A DNA stretch of 64,000 nucleotides from Algoriphagus aquimarinus. Its GTDB lineage: Bacteria > Bacteroidota > Bacteroidia > Cytophagales > Cyclobacteriaceae. Below are positions 1 to 7,205 of the stretch, piece by piece. The notes beneath the pieces were generated by a model that worked only from the letters and a program-made list of their open reading frames with translations, was not told where the DNA came from and ran no database searches. The first letter of the stretch is position 1; every line of letters begins with the position of its first letter. A program made the translations under genes and the position numbers. The stretch covers positions 124,001 through 188,000 of the forward strand of contig NZ_VORW01000003.1 of NCBI RefSeq assembly GCF_007997215.1. Reading direction: 5' to 3'.

Positions 1-542
1 CTGTCTTTGAAAATTGGTGTAAAGCCATAATCATAAGAAGCCTGCACATTAAAGCCTTTTGGAAGGTTATATCCTACACCAAGCACTAGACCAATGTCCG
101 TTTCTTTGATTGCATCCGAATCATATGAAACTGTATTTCCGAAGAAATCACCTTCAAACTTTGAGCTCGCCAAGAAGGAAATCTGAGGTCCAGCAAAGAC
201 ATTAAATCCCTCTCCAGGATACATTCTAAAAAGCACCGGGACATCCACATAATTCAGAATTGCTCTGCTATTTGCGAAGTCGTCGTTTTGCGTTCCTTTG
301 ACAGAATAGTAAACTCCTGGCTCCAAAGCCAAACGATCCGTCATAAACAACATGGTATATCCACCCACGTGAAATCCCACTCTATTGGTGTAATTATTTT
401 CTGAGACGTCGTCACCGCTAAAGTTGAAAAGGCTGGCTCCACCTCTGACTCCAAATCCTCCTGGCTTATCAGCAGATAATTGGGCGTGAGACAATTGGAT
501 TACTCCGAATCCAAGGGCAAGAAATAACAATACTTTTTTCAT
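1..542 (-). CDS. Outer-membrane beta-barrel protein (porin family), 3' end outside window
   Basis: The reading frame starts with an ATG at 542 and runs off the left edge, giving about 180 residues. The first 20 residues are a signal peptide (Lys-Lys, a hydrophobic stretch, then SHA before Gln). The rest shows alternating hydrophobic and polar strands with aromatic ends and glycine turns (GFGVRGGASLF, VGFHVGGYTML, LALEPGVYYS, FNVFAGPQISF, GLVLGVGYNLP), the pattern of the small Bacteroidota 'porin family / OMP_b-brl_2' barrels. Such proteins sit in the outer membrane; the substrate or role cannot be read from the sequence. It lies 58 bases downstream of the racemase gene on the same strand, so it may be a distal part of that transcript or have its own promoter. 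The missing C-terminus prevents checking for a terminal aromatic residue. Confidence 0.8.
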   Translation of the reverse strand, partial: MKKVLLFLALGFGVIQLSHAQLSADKPGGFGVRGGASLFNFSGDDVSENNYTNRVGFHVGGYTMLFMTDRLALEPGVYYSVKGTQNDDFANSRAILNYVDVPVLFRMYPGEGFNVFAGPQISFLASSKFEGDFFGNTVSYDSDAIKETDIGLVLGVGYNLPKGFNVQASYDYGFTPIFKD

Positions 543-600
543 AGTCAAATACTAGTTGGTTTCCCGACTGTATTCCCATGATCATGCCAAATGCAATTAC

Positions 601-1683
601 CTAGTCCAAGCGTTCGATAACTTTCTTGTCGATATAGTTCGAGTTGAGCAGGCTCAAAGCACCCATATATTTCATGTCGAAATTCAGTGTATCTCCCACC
701 TTGTAGTTGTTAGGATTTTCCCCCAGATTGATGATCAACATATCAGAACTACCTCCAAGAATCTCATATTTTTCATCGCTTGGAATCAGATATTTTGGAT
801 CTACGTCTAACAACCCAATGTCTATAATTGCCCTAAAAGAGCTCTTTCCATAAAGGGATTCATCGATCTCCAAAGTTTCTCCTTGTGGGTTAGCGGCCAG
901 ATTACCAACGGGTAAAAGTGGCTTTTCCTGCATTTCTATGATCTCAGCATGCAATTCAAACACATCTCCATTCATGCCTTTAATCACTTTTTCCTCAAAC
1001 AAATCAAGGCCGAAATACAAGGTTTCTCCTACTCGAAAATGATTGATTCCTTTAGGCAATTGTTGAGTCAACATCAATGGAATCGTCACTGAAGTTCCAG
1101 CAGAAACCCAAGGGATTTTCTTGTTGAATTTAAGCTCTATTATTTGCTTGTAAAGTGAGAGCTGAATGAGTTTATCTGTAGATGGCATCACCCCATTTAG
1201 GCAGTTCAAATTAGTACCCAGACCAATCACTTCTATGCTTGGTAGCTGGAAGATTTGGGAATAAAATTCCACCAATTGCTCTCCCATTACACCTTCGCGA
1301 AGATCGCCAGTCTCGACCATAATGATGATCTTATGCTTCTTGCCCTGCTCCACAGCTTCTCGACTGATCCATTTGATGGTCTCCAACTCGCTATTCAGAC
1401 TCACGTCAGCGAATTGAACCATTTTGCCCACATTTCTTTTGGAAACAGGCTTAATGTATACAGTTTGGATTTCAGGCTTAAGGGATTTGACCATAGCCAA
1501 ATTCGAGATTCGACTATCATGAACTTCCTTTACACCAAGATTGATAAGCTCTTGCAAAAAAAGTCTGTTACCACACAGTAGTTTAGACACAACTCCCCAA
1601 GTCACATCATTATCTGTAAAGGTCTTCTTGAGAAACTCATAGTTTTCCTTGAGCTTAGCTCTATTTAATGTCAGATAAGCCAT
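601..1683 (-). CDS. Alanine/ornithine racemase family PLP enzyme
   Basis: A 360-residue protein of the fold-III alanine racemase superfamily, closest in pattern to the ornithine racemase (Orr) / YhfX-type branch. The PLP lysine is probably K34 in GVVSKLLCGN, close to the N-terminus as in this family. Later barrel motifs are visible: LGTNLNCLNG, WVSAGTSVT and HFRVGETLYFGLD, the last matching the phosphate-binding and dimer region of Orr-like enzymes. It is expected to interconvert the L and D forms of an amino acid in the cytoplasm, but the substrate (ornithine, alanine, another) is inference. Its ATG lies one base downstream of the stop of the GNAT gene, and that gene overlaps the transporter gene, so the three form one operon. 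No signal peptide is present. Confidence 0.8.
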   Translation of the reverse strand: MAYLTLNRAKLKENYEFLKKTFTDNDVTWGVVSKLLCGNRLFLQELINLGVKEVHDSRISNLAMVKSLKPEIQTVYIKPVSKRNVGKMVQFADVSLNSELETIKWISREAVEQGKKHKIIIMVETGDLREGVMGEQLVEFYSQIFQLPSIEVIGLGTNLNCLNGVMPSTDKLIQLSLYKQIIELKFNKKIPWVSAGTSVTIPLMLTQQLPKGINHFRVGETLYFGLDLFEEKVIKGMNGDVFELHAEIIEMQEKPLLPVGNLAANPQGETLEIDESLYGKSSFRAIIDIGLLDVDPKYLIPSDEKYEILGGSSDMLIINLGENPNNYKVGDTLNFDMKYMGALSLLNSNYIDKKVIERLD

Positions 1684-1684
1684 T

Positions 1685-2125
1685 TTACTTAGTCAACCTC
1701 ATTTCAAGGTATTTGTTGGTAAAGCCGATTCGTTCGTAAAGTTTCTTAGCAGGATTATCTGGCTCTACGTGCAATGCAATAGATCCATTGGCCATTTTGA
1801 TAGCCATTTCCATGATTTCCCCACCAATGCCTTTACCTCTTTGATCTGCATCTACGGCGATATAAACCAAGATATTCTCGGGGATATAGCCAGACATACC
1901 AGTCTTATTCATGATAAGCGCACCGAGAATTTTTCCATTCTCACGAGCCATCACTACAAAACCTCCTGCGTGCATACTTTGATCCAAGGCATAATCCAGA
2001 CATTTCATAATGTCGTCCTTTGGATCACCATATTGCCCAAGGTGAAGGAAAAGGAAATCCGCAATCTCATTCTTTTGTAAATAAGTCGCGTTGTCAATAG
2101 TTGATAGAGTTTCGAGTGTGATCAT
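1685..2125 (-). CDS. GNAT family N-acetyltransferase
   Basis: A 146-residue single-domain GNAT protein. The acetyl-CoA pyrophosphate-binding loop is QRGKGIG at residues 95-101, preceded by a hydrophobic beta-4 strand (ILVYIAVDA) and followed later by HVEPDNPAKKLYERIGF, the usual beta-5 / alpha-4 signature. It should transfer an acetyl group from acetyl-CoA to an amine; the acceptor is unknown. The start overlaps the last four bases of the transporter gene (ATGA type) and the stop is one base before the racemase start, so it is translationally coupled in the middle of the three-gene operon. The context suggests an amino acid or amino-acid derivative as acceptor, which is inference. Confidence 0.85.
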   Translation of the reverse strand: MITLETLSTIDNATYLQKNEIADFLFLHLGQYGDPKDDIMKCLDYALDQSMHAGGFVVMARENGKILGALIMNKTGMSGYIPENILVYIAVDADQRGKGIGGEIMEMAIKMANGSIALHVEPDNPAKKLYERIGFTNKYLEMRLTK

Positions 2126-3558
2126 TTAGATATTAACTTTGAACTATAATATTTTTCATAATAAATCACTGACAAAAAAGTCAGCAAAGAGAGCGTAAGC
2201 CCGAATAAATTGGCATCCAAACCAAGTGGAAGTGAGACCTCAGATATAATCAATCCTGCAGTCAAAGAACCTCCTGTGATCATGGACGAAGTAGCTGCCT
2301 TGGCACTAGTCTGTCCAAAGAACAAACCTCCTATTACCGGCACAAATAGTCCAGAGACCATAAAAGCATAGGAATATAACATCAAACTTAAAACTTCCGT
2401 CATCTGCCAGGCAATAATAATTGCCACGACTCCGATGGCTAAAGTCAGCAACTGTGAGATTCTCATCTCCTCTTTAAGAGATTTTGAAGTGTAATATTTC
2501 CCTAAAATATCTGTAGTAAGATTACCTGAAGCTGCCATCAGGCAAGAATCTGCTGTAGAAAGAACTGCTGAGAAATAAGCCGACATCATCAAGCCTAAAA
2601 TACCAGCCGGTAGGATCTGGCTTAGCAAAACAGGTAGTCCCATCTCAGGATCCATCGCTGTGGTGAAACCCTCCAGCGCACCTTGCTCAACTGCTACTCT
2701 GGATAGTAAACCCAAAGAAACTCCTAAAAGTGCCATGATGGGCCATTCAAATAGTCCCGCGATAAACCAAGCCTTCTTGGCCGACTGCACATCACGCGCT
2801 GCAAAGATCCGCTGGTATAGGGTCATACCCACAAACCAGATCGGAATAATCGTGATCCCCCAGTTGGCTAAATCCTGCCAAGCCAGATTGGAAAAAGAGA
2901 AGAATTCCTGTGGCAAAGTATTGTGGATCCCTTCCCATCCACCTACAAAATTGTAGGAAATCGGAATGCCTATAAACATTAATCCCGCCATCAAGACAAT
3001 CCACTGAATCGTATCGGTGTAGATCACTGCCTTCAATCCTCCCATCACAGTATAAATCACCGCCACGGCGCCCATAATCAAAAGAGCATAAGACATTTCC
3101 AGCTCTTCGAAAGTGCCAGAAGCGAGCTTCGCTCCTGCGAGAAGCTGAGAAGATGTGAATCCCAAATAACCTAAGAAGCAAATAACTGCGGCTACTTTGG
3201 CTGTAGTAGAATTGTACAGATGCCCAATGATCTGAGGAAAAGTGAAAAATTTAGCAAAGGCTGGATCTGATTTTACTCTGGGAATTAATACTACCGCAGC
3301 TATCCAAGCTCCCAAAAGTCCTGTAAAAAGCATCCAGGAACCTGATATTCCCATCACAAAACCAAGTCCGCCAAGACCAATGGAGAAACCTCCTCCTACA
3401 TCAGTGGCTACAACCGAAAGCCCGATATGCCAGTGACCGATATTCCTTCCGCCCACATAGTAATCCTCCTGACCTGAATTCTTTCTCATGTAAAAATACC
3501 CCACCCCCAGCATAGCCAGCATGTAGGCGACAAAGATCCCCAGATCTATATAACTCAT
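2122..3558 (-). CDS. Sodium:solute symporter (SSS family)
   Basis: A 478-residue integral membrane protein with about a dozen or more hydrophobic helices and the SSS-family pattern: an N-terminal VAYMLAMLGVGYFYMRK segment, YYVGGRNIGHWHIGLSVVATDVGG cut across residues 32-56 (the family's conserved GGR and glycine-rich second helix), and the internal TADSCLMAASGNLTTD segment typical of the family around helix 8. It should import a small solute together with sodium across the inner membrane. It is the first gene of an operon with a GNAT acetyltransferase and a racemase, so an amino acid or related amine is a reasonable guess for the solute. A strong Bacteroidota promoter match lies 46-76 bases upstream of the ATG. 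Confidence 0.88.
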   Translation of the reverse strand: MSYIDLGIFVAYMLAMLGVGYFYMRKNSGQEDYYVGGRNIGHWHIGLSVVATDVGGGFSIGLGGLGFVMGISGSWMLFTGLLGAWIAAVVLIPRVKSDPAFAKFFTFPQIIGHLYNSTTAKVAAVICFLGYLGFTSSQLLAGAKLASGTFEELEMSYALLIMGAVAVIYTVMGGLKAVIYTDTIQWIVLMAGLMFIGIPISYNFVGGWEGIHNTLPQEFFSFSNLAWQDLANWGITIIPIWFVGMTLYQRIFAARDVQSAKKAWFIAGLFEWPIMALLGVSLGLLSRVAVEQGALEGFTTAMDPEMGLPVLLSQILPAGILGLMMSAYFSAVLSTADSCLMAASGNLTTDILGKYYTSKSLKEEMRISQLLTLAIGVVAIIIAWQMTEVLSLMLYSYAFMVSGLFVPVIGGLFFGQTSAKAATSSMITGGSLTAGLIISEVSLPLGLDANLFGLTLSLLTFLSVIYYEKYYSSKLISK

Positions 3559-3603
3559 ATCTAATTTCTATTTGTGACAAAATCTTCTTAAAATATAATT
3601 TTT

Positions 3604-3634
3604 CAAAGTTAAGCATAAAGGCTCGTATTCAAAA
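3604..3634 (-). promoter_or_regulatory. Promoter of transporter-GNAT-racemase operon
   Basis: Read on the minus strand the site is TTTTG, an 18-base spacer, then TAACTTTG. This fits the Bacteroidota housekeeping promoter (TTTG at -33, TAnnTTTG at -7) with correct spacing. It ends 46 bases before the ATG of the SSS transporter, leaving an untranslated leader of roughly 40 bases. It is the only site in the window where I see both boxes perfect at good spacing. Confidence 0.7.
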
Positions 3635-3757
3635 TTTTATTGGGTTTAAAGGCCAGATTTGGTCATTGAGTGCAATTAGGAGTTAGAATAGTGCTAAAAA
3701 TTAATTTTTCTAGAATGAGCTATTCTTAAAGTTTAAAAATCTTGATTTCAATTCATC

Positions 3758-3779
3758 GCTGTATAAAGTCTGATACAGC
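3758..3779. repeat. Inverted repeat downstream of the toxin gene
   Basis: GCTGTAT and ATACAGC form a 7-base-pair perfect inverted repeat with an 8-base loop, lying 25 bases past the toxin stop codon and inside the gap toward the transporter gene. There is no run of T on the minus strand after it, so it is a weak terminator at best; it could also be a protein-binding site. Confidence 0.35.
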
Positions 3780-3803
3780 ATCAATTGTTCGAACAAAAAA
3801 ATG

Positions 3804-4121
3804 CTACAATCCCCTATTCATTTCAGAAGGATTTATCCGAGTATCAAAGACATCGGCAATTTTAATAACTCCCTTCTCCAAATCGACTGAATAAATCAGT
3901 TTATAGTTTTTAAAAAGTAGATATCGGTACTTTATTTCTCTGTCTTTAAGCCATCCCTCTTCTTGTCCTATGAATGGTGACCTTACTAGGCTTTGGGGAG
4001 CATTAAGAATACCTACTAAAAGCTTTTTGGTAACCGAAAAATTAGCATTATTGAGATAATATTCAAAAATATCATCTAGCTGCTGCTCGGCAAAATCTGA
4101 CCAGATAACCTCAAACTCCAT
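3804..4121 (-). CDS. RelE/ParE family toxin of a type II TA system
   Basis: A 105-residue protein whose start EVIWSDFAEQQLDDIFEYY and later REIKYRYLLFKNYKLIYSVD cut across residues 62-81 match the RelE/ParE superfamily layout: an N-terminal strand, two helices, then a sheet ending in a hydrophobic IADVFDTR segment. It would be either a ribosome-dependent RNase (RelE) or a gyrase inhibitor (ParE); the YYLNNANFSVTKKLL helical region and the FDTR end look more ParE-like. Its start codon overlaps the stop of the upstream small gene by one base (TAATG), the usual antitoxin-toxin arrangement. Function is inferred from family and context. Confidence 0.8.
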   Translation of the reverse strand: MEFEVIWSDFAEQQLDDIFEYYLNNANFSVTKKLLVGILNAPQSLVRSPFIGQEEGWLKDREIKYRYLLFKNYKLIYSVDLEKGVIKIADVFDTRINPSEMNRGL

Positions 4122-4354
4122 TACTGAAACTTGACAAGAAGCTCTTTGGTTGTTTTAAACTTTCCCTTTTCAAAGTCAGATTCAGATTGATCAATCCGCT
4201 TATTCAAGTCCTCCTTTGTCAAACGCTTTGGCATATTATCTACCGAAGTTTCTTCCTTCAGAAGAATCTCCAATTTAGATAGGGAATCAGAATCCTCAAG
4301 TTTCAGAAACTTCTGAACAAATTCGATTTTTCTAGAAGCAATATCCATCTGCAA
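4121..4354 (-). CDS. Antitoxin partner of the RelE/ParE toxin
   Basis: A 77-residue, highly charged, mostly helical protein (segments KIEFVQKFLKLEDSDSLSK and KRLTKEDLNKRIDQSESD) with no membrane or catalytic motif. Small size, helical composition and one-base overlap with the toxin gene mark it as the antitoxin. The N-terminal half may dimerise, and the C-terminal part with its FEKGKFKTTKELL stretch resembles the toxin-wrapping helices of Bacteroidota antitoxins that accompany ParE-like toxins. A perfect TAnnTTTG box is 18 bases upstream. The second Met (residue 3) is an equally possible start. DNA binding and self-repression are expected from the class but not shown here. Confidence 0.7.
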   Translation of the reverse strand: MQMDIASRKIEFVQKFLKLEDSDSLSKLEILLKEETSVDNMPKRLTKEDLNKRIDQSESDFEKGKFKTTKELLVKFQ

Positions 4355-4371
4355 ATCATTAAGTTATTCTT

Positions 4372-4379
4372 CAAATATA
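4372..4379 (-). promoter_or_regulatory. Putative -7 box of the TA operon
   Basis: TATATTTG on the minus strand is an exact match to TAnnTTTG, 18 bases before the antitoxin ATG. I find no matching TTG at the expected distance upstream, so only half of the promoter is supported. Confidence 0.4.
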
Positions 4380-4461
4380 TAAAATAAACGATTCATCGCT
4401 TTGACTAGTTTTGCTTAGATCCTATTAGAAAAAGACCTACAAGTCACTGTTCGTCGATCCT

Positions 4462-5061
4462 TTATTCACCTTCCTTCCTTAGAATCCCCTTCTCCACACT
4501 TTCATTAATCAAGTTCTCCGCGTAGTTCCAAATAGATGTAGAGCCCTGGTTAATTGCTTTTTTCTTGTCGTAAACTTTTTGATAGGGCACATCAAATTCC
4601 GCCCAAGTCCCACCATTATTTGAAGTGTTTTGTAACAAGGGTTCAAATCGGTCCATCGCTTTAGCAAATTTTGCTTCATCGGTCTCACCCGCCTCAAACT
4701 CTTCCCAAACAGCTATAAATTCATCCGCTTGCTCCTTCGGCAAAAGTCCAAAAATTCTCTTTGCAGCAAGAAGTTCCTCTTCAGTATTCGTATGGTTTTT
4801 TGTGGAGTCATAAATAAACGTATCCCCAGCATCAATCTCTACGATATCGTGGATCAGTACCATTTTCACCACCTTCAGCACATCAATGAGCTTATCTGAA
4901 TGCTCAGCCAAAACTATGGTCATCATCGCCAAATGCCAACTATGTTCAGCATCATTTTCCTGTCTGTCGCTGTTGAACAACCGAGTTTTGCGCTGAATGT
5001 ATTTCAACTTGTCTATTTCCTTAATGAAAGCTACTTGTTGTAATAAATTGGCTGTGTGCAT
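4462..5061 (-). CDS. HD domain phosphohydrolase, YfbR-like
   Basis: A 199-residue soluble HD-domain protein. The metal ligands are visible: H40 in NDAEHSWHLA and the H71-D72 doublet in VLIHDIVEIDAGD, with the fourth acidic ligand likely in AKAMDRFEPLL. The EHSWH and HDIVEIDAGD motifs are those of the HD_3 / YfbR group, which includes 5'-deoxynucleotidases, so removal of phosphate from (deoxy)nucleoside monophosphates is plausible. Length fits the family. It stands alone between the TA operon and a 370-base gap, so context adds nothing. Confidence 0.8.
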   Translation of the reverse strand: MHTANLLQQVAFIKEIDKLKYIQRKTRLFNSDRQENDAEHSWHLAMMTIVLAEHSDKLIDVLKVVKMVLIHDIVEIDAGDTFIYDSTKNHTNTEEELLAAKRIFGLLPKEQADEFIAVWEEFEAGETDEAKFAKAMDRFEPLLQNTSNNGGTWAEFDVPYQKVYDKKKAINQGSTSIWNYAENLINESVEKGILRKEGE

Positions 5062-5433
5062 TGGTATATAAATCTTGTTGGGAATTTTATTGCTGGGGAA
5101 GTCTTTTAACGTTCCAATTATTTACTCTGTAAATAGTATCCTAACAGAACTGCAGTGATCAAGCCCTTTTTAGTCCCTTCCTACCGCTGGTTTGACCAAA
5201 CATTTTCCCACATTCACAAAGACTAGAGTAAAAAACTTTCCTCACTGCATTCAATCTTTCTAGTAGTCCGAATAAAGAGCTAAAAAATAGTCGCCAAAAA
5301 CCCCTGAACTATATAACCATCTGAGATATATCTGGGCTGGGATAGACTTAAACCATTCGGCCAAAAATGTATTGCTTACCTTTACTCTTGGTAGTAGGCA
5401 CACTCAAAGTCAAGCGTTATATTGTTCAACTAA
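5062..5433. other. Intergenic gap, no gene recognised
   Basis: This stretch lies upstream of the HD hydrolase and downstream of the DsrE-like gene. I see no open frame of note, no clear hairpin with a T-run and no TAnnTTTG box at a useful distance from either gene. It should hold the promoter of the HD gene, but I cannot place it. Confidence 0.5.
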
Positions 5434-6015
5434 TTAATCATCACTAACATTCAGATAGGAATATCCCATCTGATCCAATGTGATAAAAGTCGTTTTTGCA
5501 GATATAGCCATTTTAACCATTGGCGTAATATTCTCACTGCCAAGCTTATAAAAACCCATACTCTGCCCACAGACATAAAATTTCACTCCAGCACCTTCTA
5601 AAGCTTTTATTGCCGCTATGTTCGGATTGGTAGTTTGATACTTTTTCTGATACTCCTCTTCCGAAAGAATTGCTTGTACTAGTCCTCCATGAATAACTGC
5701 TGCAATCTGAATTTTTTCGGCAGGAACACCATTCGCAATATTGAGATTGTAAGTCCTTGCCACTTCCAAAATAGAAGGATGAATAGCAGTGGAATCTTTC
5801 ACTTTACCATAGAGATCTAAGGCAACCTTATAATCAAGCGTAGAATCATAAGGTAAAGCCCCATTTGATACAGGCATCACTCCTACCCAAGGATGGAAGT
5901 CAAATACAGGATAGGTTATTTTCTCTTTGATGTGATCAGGCATTTCGCCTTGAGCAAATACACCTGAATAATTTAAAAGAATCAGTAAGAATAATGGATA
6001 AAAAAAACTTTTCAT
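5434..6015 (-). CDS. Secreted DsrE-family protein
   Basis: A 193-residue protein with an N-terminal signal peptide (hydrophobic residues 4-20, then FAQGE). Residues from about 60 onward fit the DsrE/DsrF-like fold: DYKVALDLYGKV, KIQIAAVIHGGLV, then a conserved cysteine C149 in GVKFYVCGQSMGFY, and a closing AKTTFITLDQMGYSYL. The single cysteine in that position is the one used for sulfur handling or redox chemistry in DsrE-like proteins. Export implies a periplasmic role; this subgroup is common in Bacteroidota and its substrate is not known. The gene is divergent from the sodium/calcium antiporter with a 210-base gap. Confidence 0.75.
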   Translation of the reverse strand: MKSFFYPLFLLILLNYSGVFAQGEMPDHIKEKITYPVFDFHPWVGVMPVSNGALPYDSTLDYKVALDLYGKVKDSTAIHPSILEVARTYNLNIANGVPAEKIQIAAVIHGGLVQAILSEEEYQKKYQTTNPNIAAIKALEGAGVKFYVCGQSMGFYKLGSENITPMVKMAISAKTTFITLDQMGYSYLNVSDD

Positions 6016-6167
6016 AATTTTTTGGTTTAAAGAGTATTTGGAAAAATAAAGATATTTTATTGGAATGCAATACCTGTTATAACAAGTATAAAAGTAGAAT
6101 TTTTATAAATATATTTTTCTCGAAAAATAATTACTCCAGAGCTGAATTTCGGAGCATCTTTTCCCAC

Positions 6168-6175
6168 TACTTTTG
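6168..6175 (+). promoter_or_regulatory. Putative -7 box upstream of the CaCA antiporter
   Basis: TACTTTTG matches TAnnTTTG and lies 50 bases upstream of the antiporter ATG. No clear TTG box is found at the right distance, so support is partial. Confidence 0.35.
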
Positions 6176-6225
6176 AAAGATTTATGTGGTAGTGAAAAGC
6201 AACTTTTCCCAACAACTCTTTTAAA

Positions 6226-7182
6226 ATGACTTTACCAATTATACTATTAATTGTTGGTCTGCTACTTCTTGTGAAAGGCGCTGACTGGCTTGTAGATGGG
6301 GCCTCCGTTTTGGCAAAAAAATACCAGGTATCAGATCTGGCCATTGGTTTAACAATAGTTGCCTTTGGTACTTCTGCGCCAGAATTGGTCGTTAATTCTG
6401 TCGCATCAATGGGTGGCTATCCTGACATCGTGTTTGGCAACGTAATCGGCTCGAACAACTTCAACTTGTTTATCATCCTAGGTATAGCAGGACTGATCGC
6501 TCCACTCACCGTGCAATCAAGTTCAGTCTGGAAAGAAATTCCATTTTCATTCCTAGCTGCTCTTATCCTTCTATTTCTTGCTAACAACTACTTTATTTCT
6601 GGTACATCTGGACTATCAGCTGTAGATGGGATTATCCTTTTAACTCTGTTTGGGGCATTTTTATATTATGTCTTTACCCAACTCAAATCCGAGCCCGTAA
6701 GCAGTGAAATTGTAAAAAAAGATTACTCAAATCTTAAGATTTGGACTTTTATTGTCGCAGGTTTGGCAGGACTTGTTCTAGGAGGAAAACTCGTAGTTGA
6801 TAATGCAGTTGCTATGGCTCAATCATTTGGCGTGAGCGAGAAGATCATTGGCCTTACCATCGTGGCCGCCGGAACTTCCCTTCCTGAACTGGCAACTTCT
6901 GTCGTCGCATCGATGAAAAAGAACAATGACATAGCAATCGGCAATATCATTGGCTCTAATATCTTCAATATCTTCCTAATACTTGGTGTAAGCTCGCTTA
7001 TAAGTCCCCTTGATTATGCACTGGCATTCAATACTGACCTATATATTTTGGGCGCGGGGACGATTTTTTTGTTTGTCGCAATGTTCACCGGAAAACGCAA
7101 AAAATTAGATCGTTGGGAAGCAGCAATACTTTTAATTTCATACTTGGCTTATACCGCATATTTGGTTAGCGGAGAAATCTGA
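6226..7182 (+). CDS. Calcium/sodium antiporter (CaCA family, YrbG-like)
   Basis: A 318-residue membrane protein built from two homologous halves, as in all CaCA exchangers. The two alpha repeats are plain: GLTIVAFGTSAPEL at residues 41-54 and GLTIVAAGTSLPEL at 209-222, each followed by a GNxIGSNxFN stretch (71-80 and a second copy near 239-248). These segments form the ion-binding centre and contain the essential acidic residue of the PEL motif. It should exchange sodium or protons for calcium across the inner membrane. Its stop is 23 bases before the CPA2 antiporter, so the two cation antiporters are probably cotranscribed and jointly serve ion balance. Confidence 0.92.
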   Translation: MTLPIILLIVGLLLLVKGADWLVDGASVLAKKYQVSDLAIGLTIVAFGTSAPELVVNSVASMGGYPDIVFGNVIGSNNFNLFIILGIAGLIAPLTVQSSSVWKEIPFSFLAALILLFLANNYFISGTSGLSAVDGIILLTLFGAFLYYVFTQLKSEPVSSEIVKKDYSNLKIWTFIVAGLAGLVLGGKLVVDNAVAMAQSFGVSEKIIGLTIVAAGTSLPELATSVVASMKKNNDIAIGNIIGSNIFNIFLILGVSSLISPLDYALAFNTDLYILGAGTIFLFVAMFTGKRKKLDRWEAAILLISYLAYTAYLVSGEI

Positions 7183-7205
7183 TTTGCTGCTTAAATTTAT
7201 ATAAT

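Noticed and set aside
2792..3181. 129-codon minus-strand frame inside the SSS transporter region
   Set aside because: Overlaps the transporter in another frame of the same strand; the sequence has no domain and the transporter is plainly the real gene.
4394..4678. Duplicate of part of the HD hydrolase gene upstream of the TA pair
   Set aside because: A 24-base stretch at 4395 resembles codons at 4655 with five mismatches, but similarity stops there; chance is the simpler reading.
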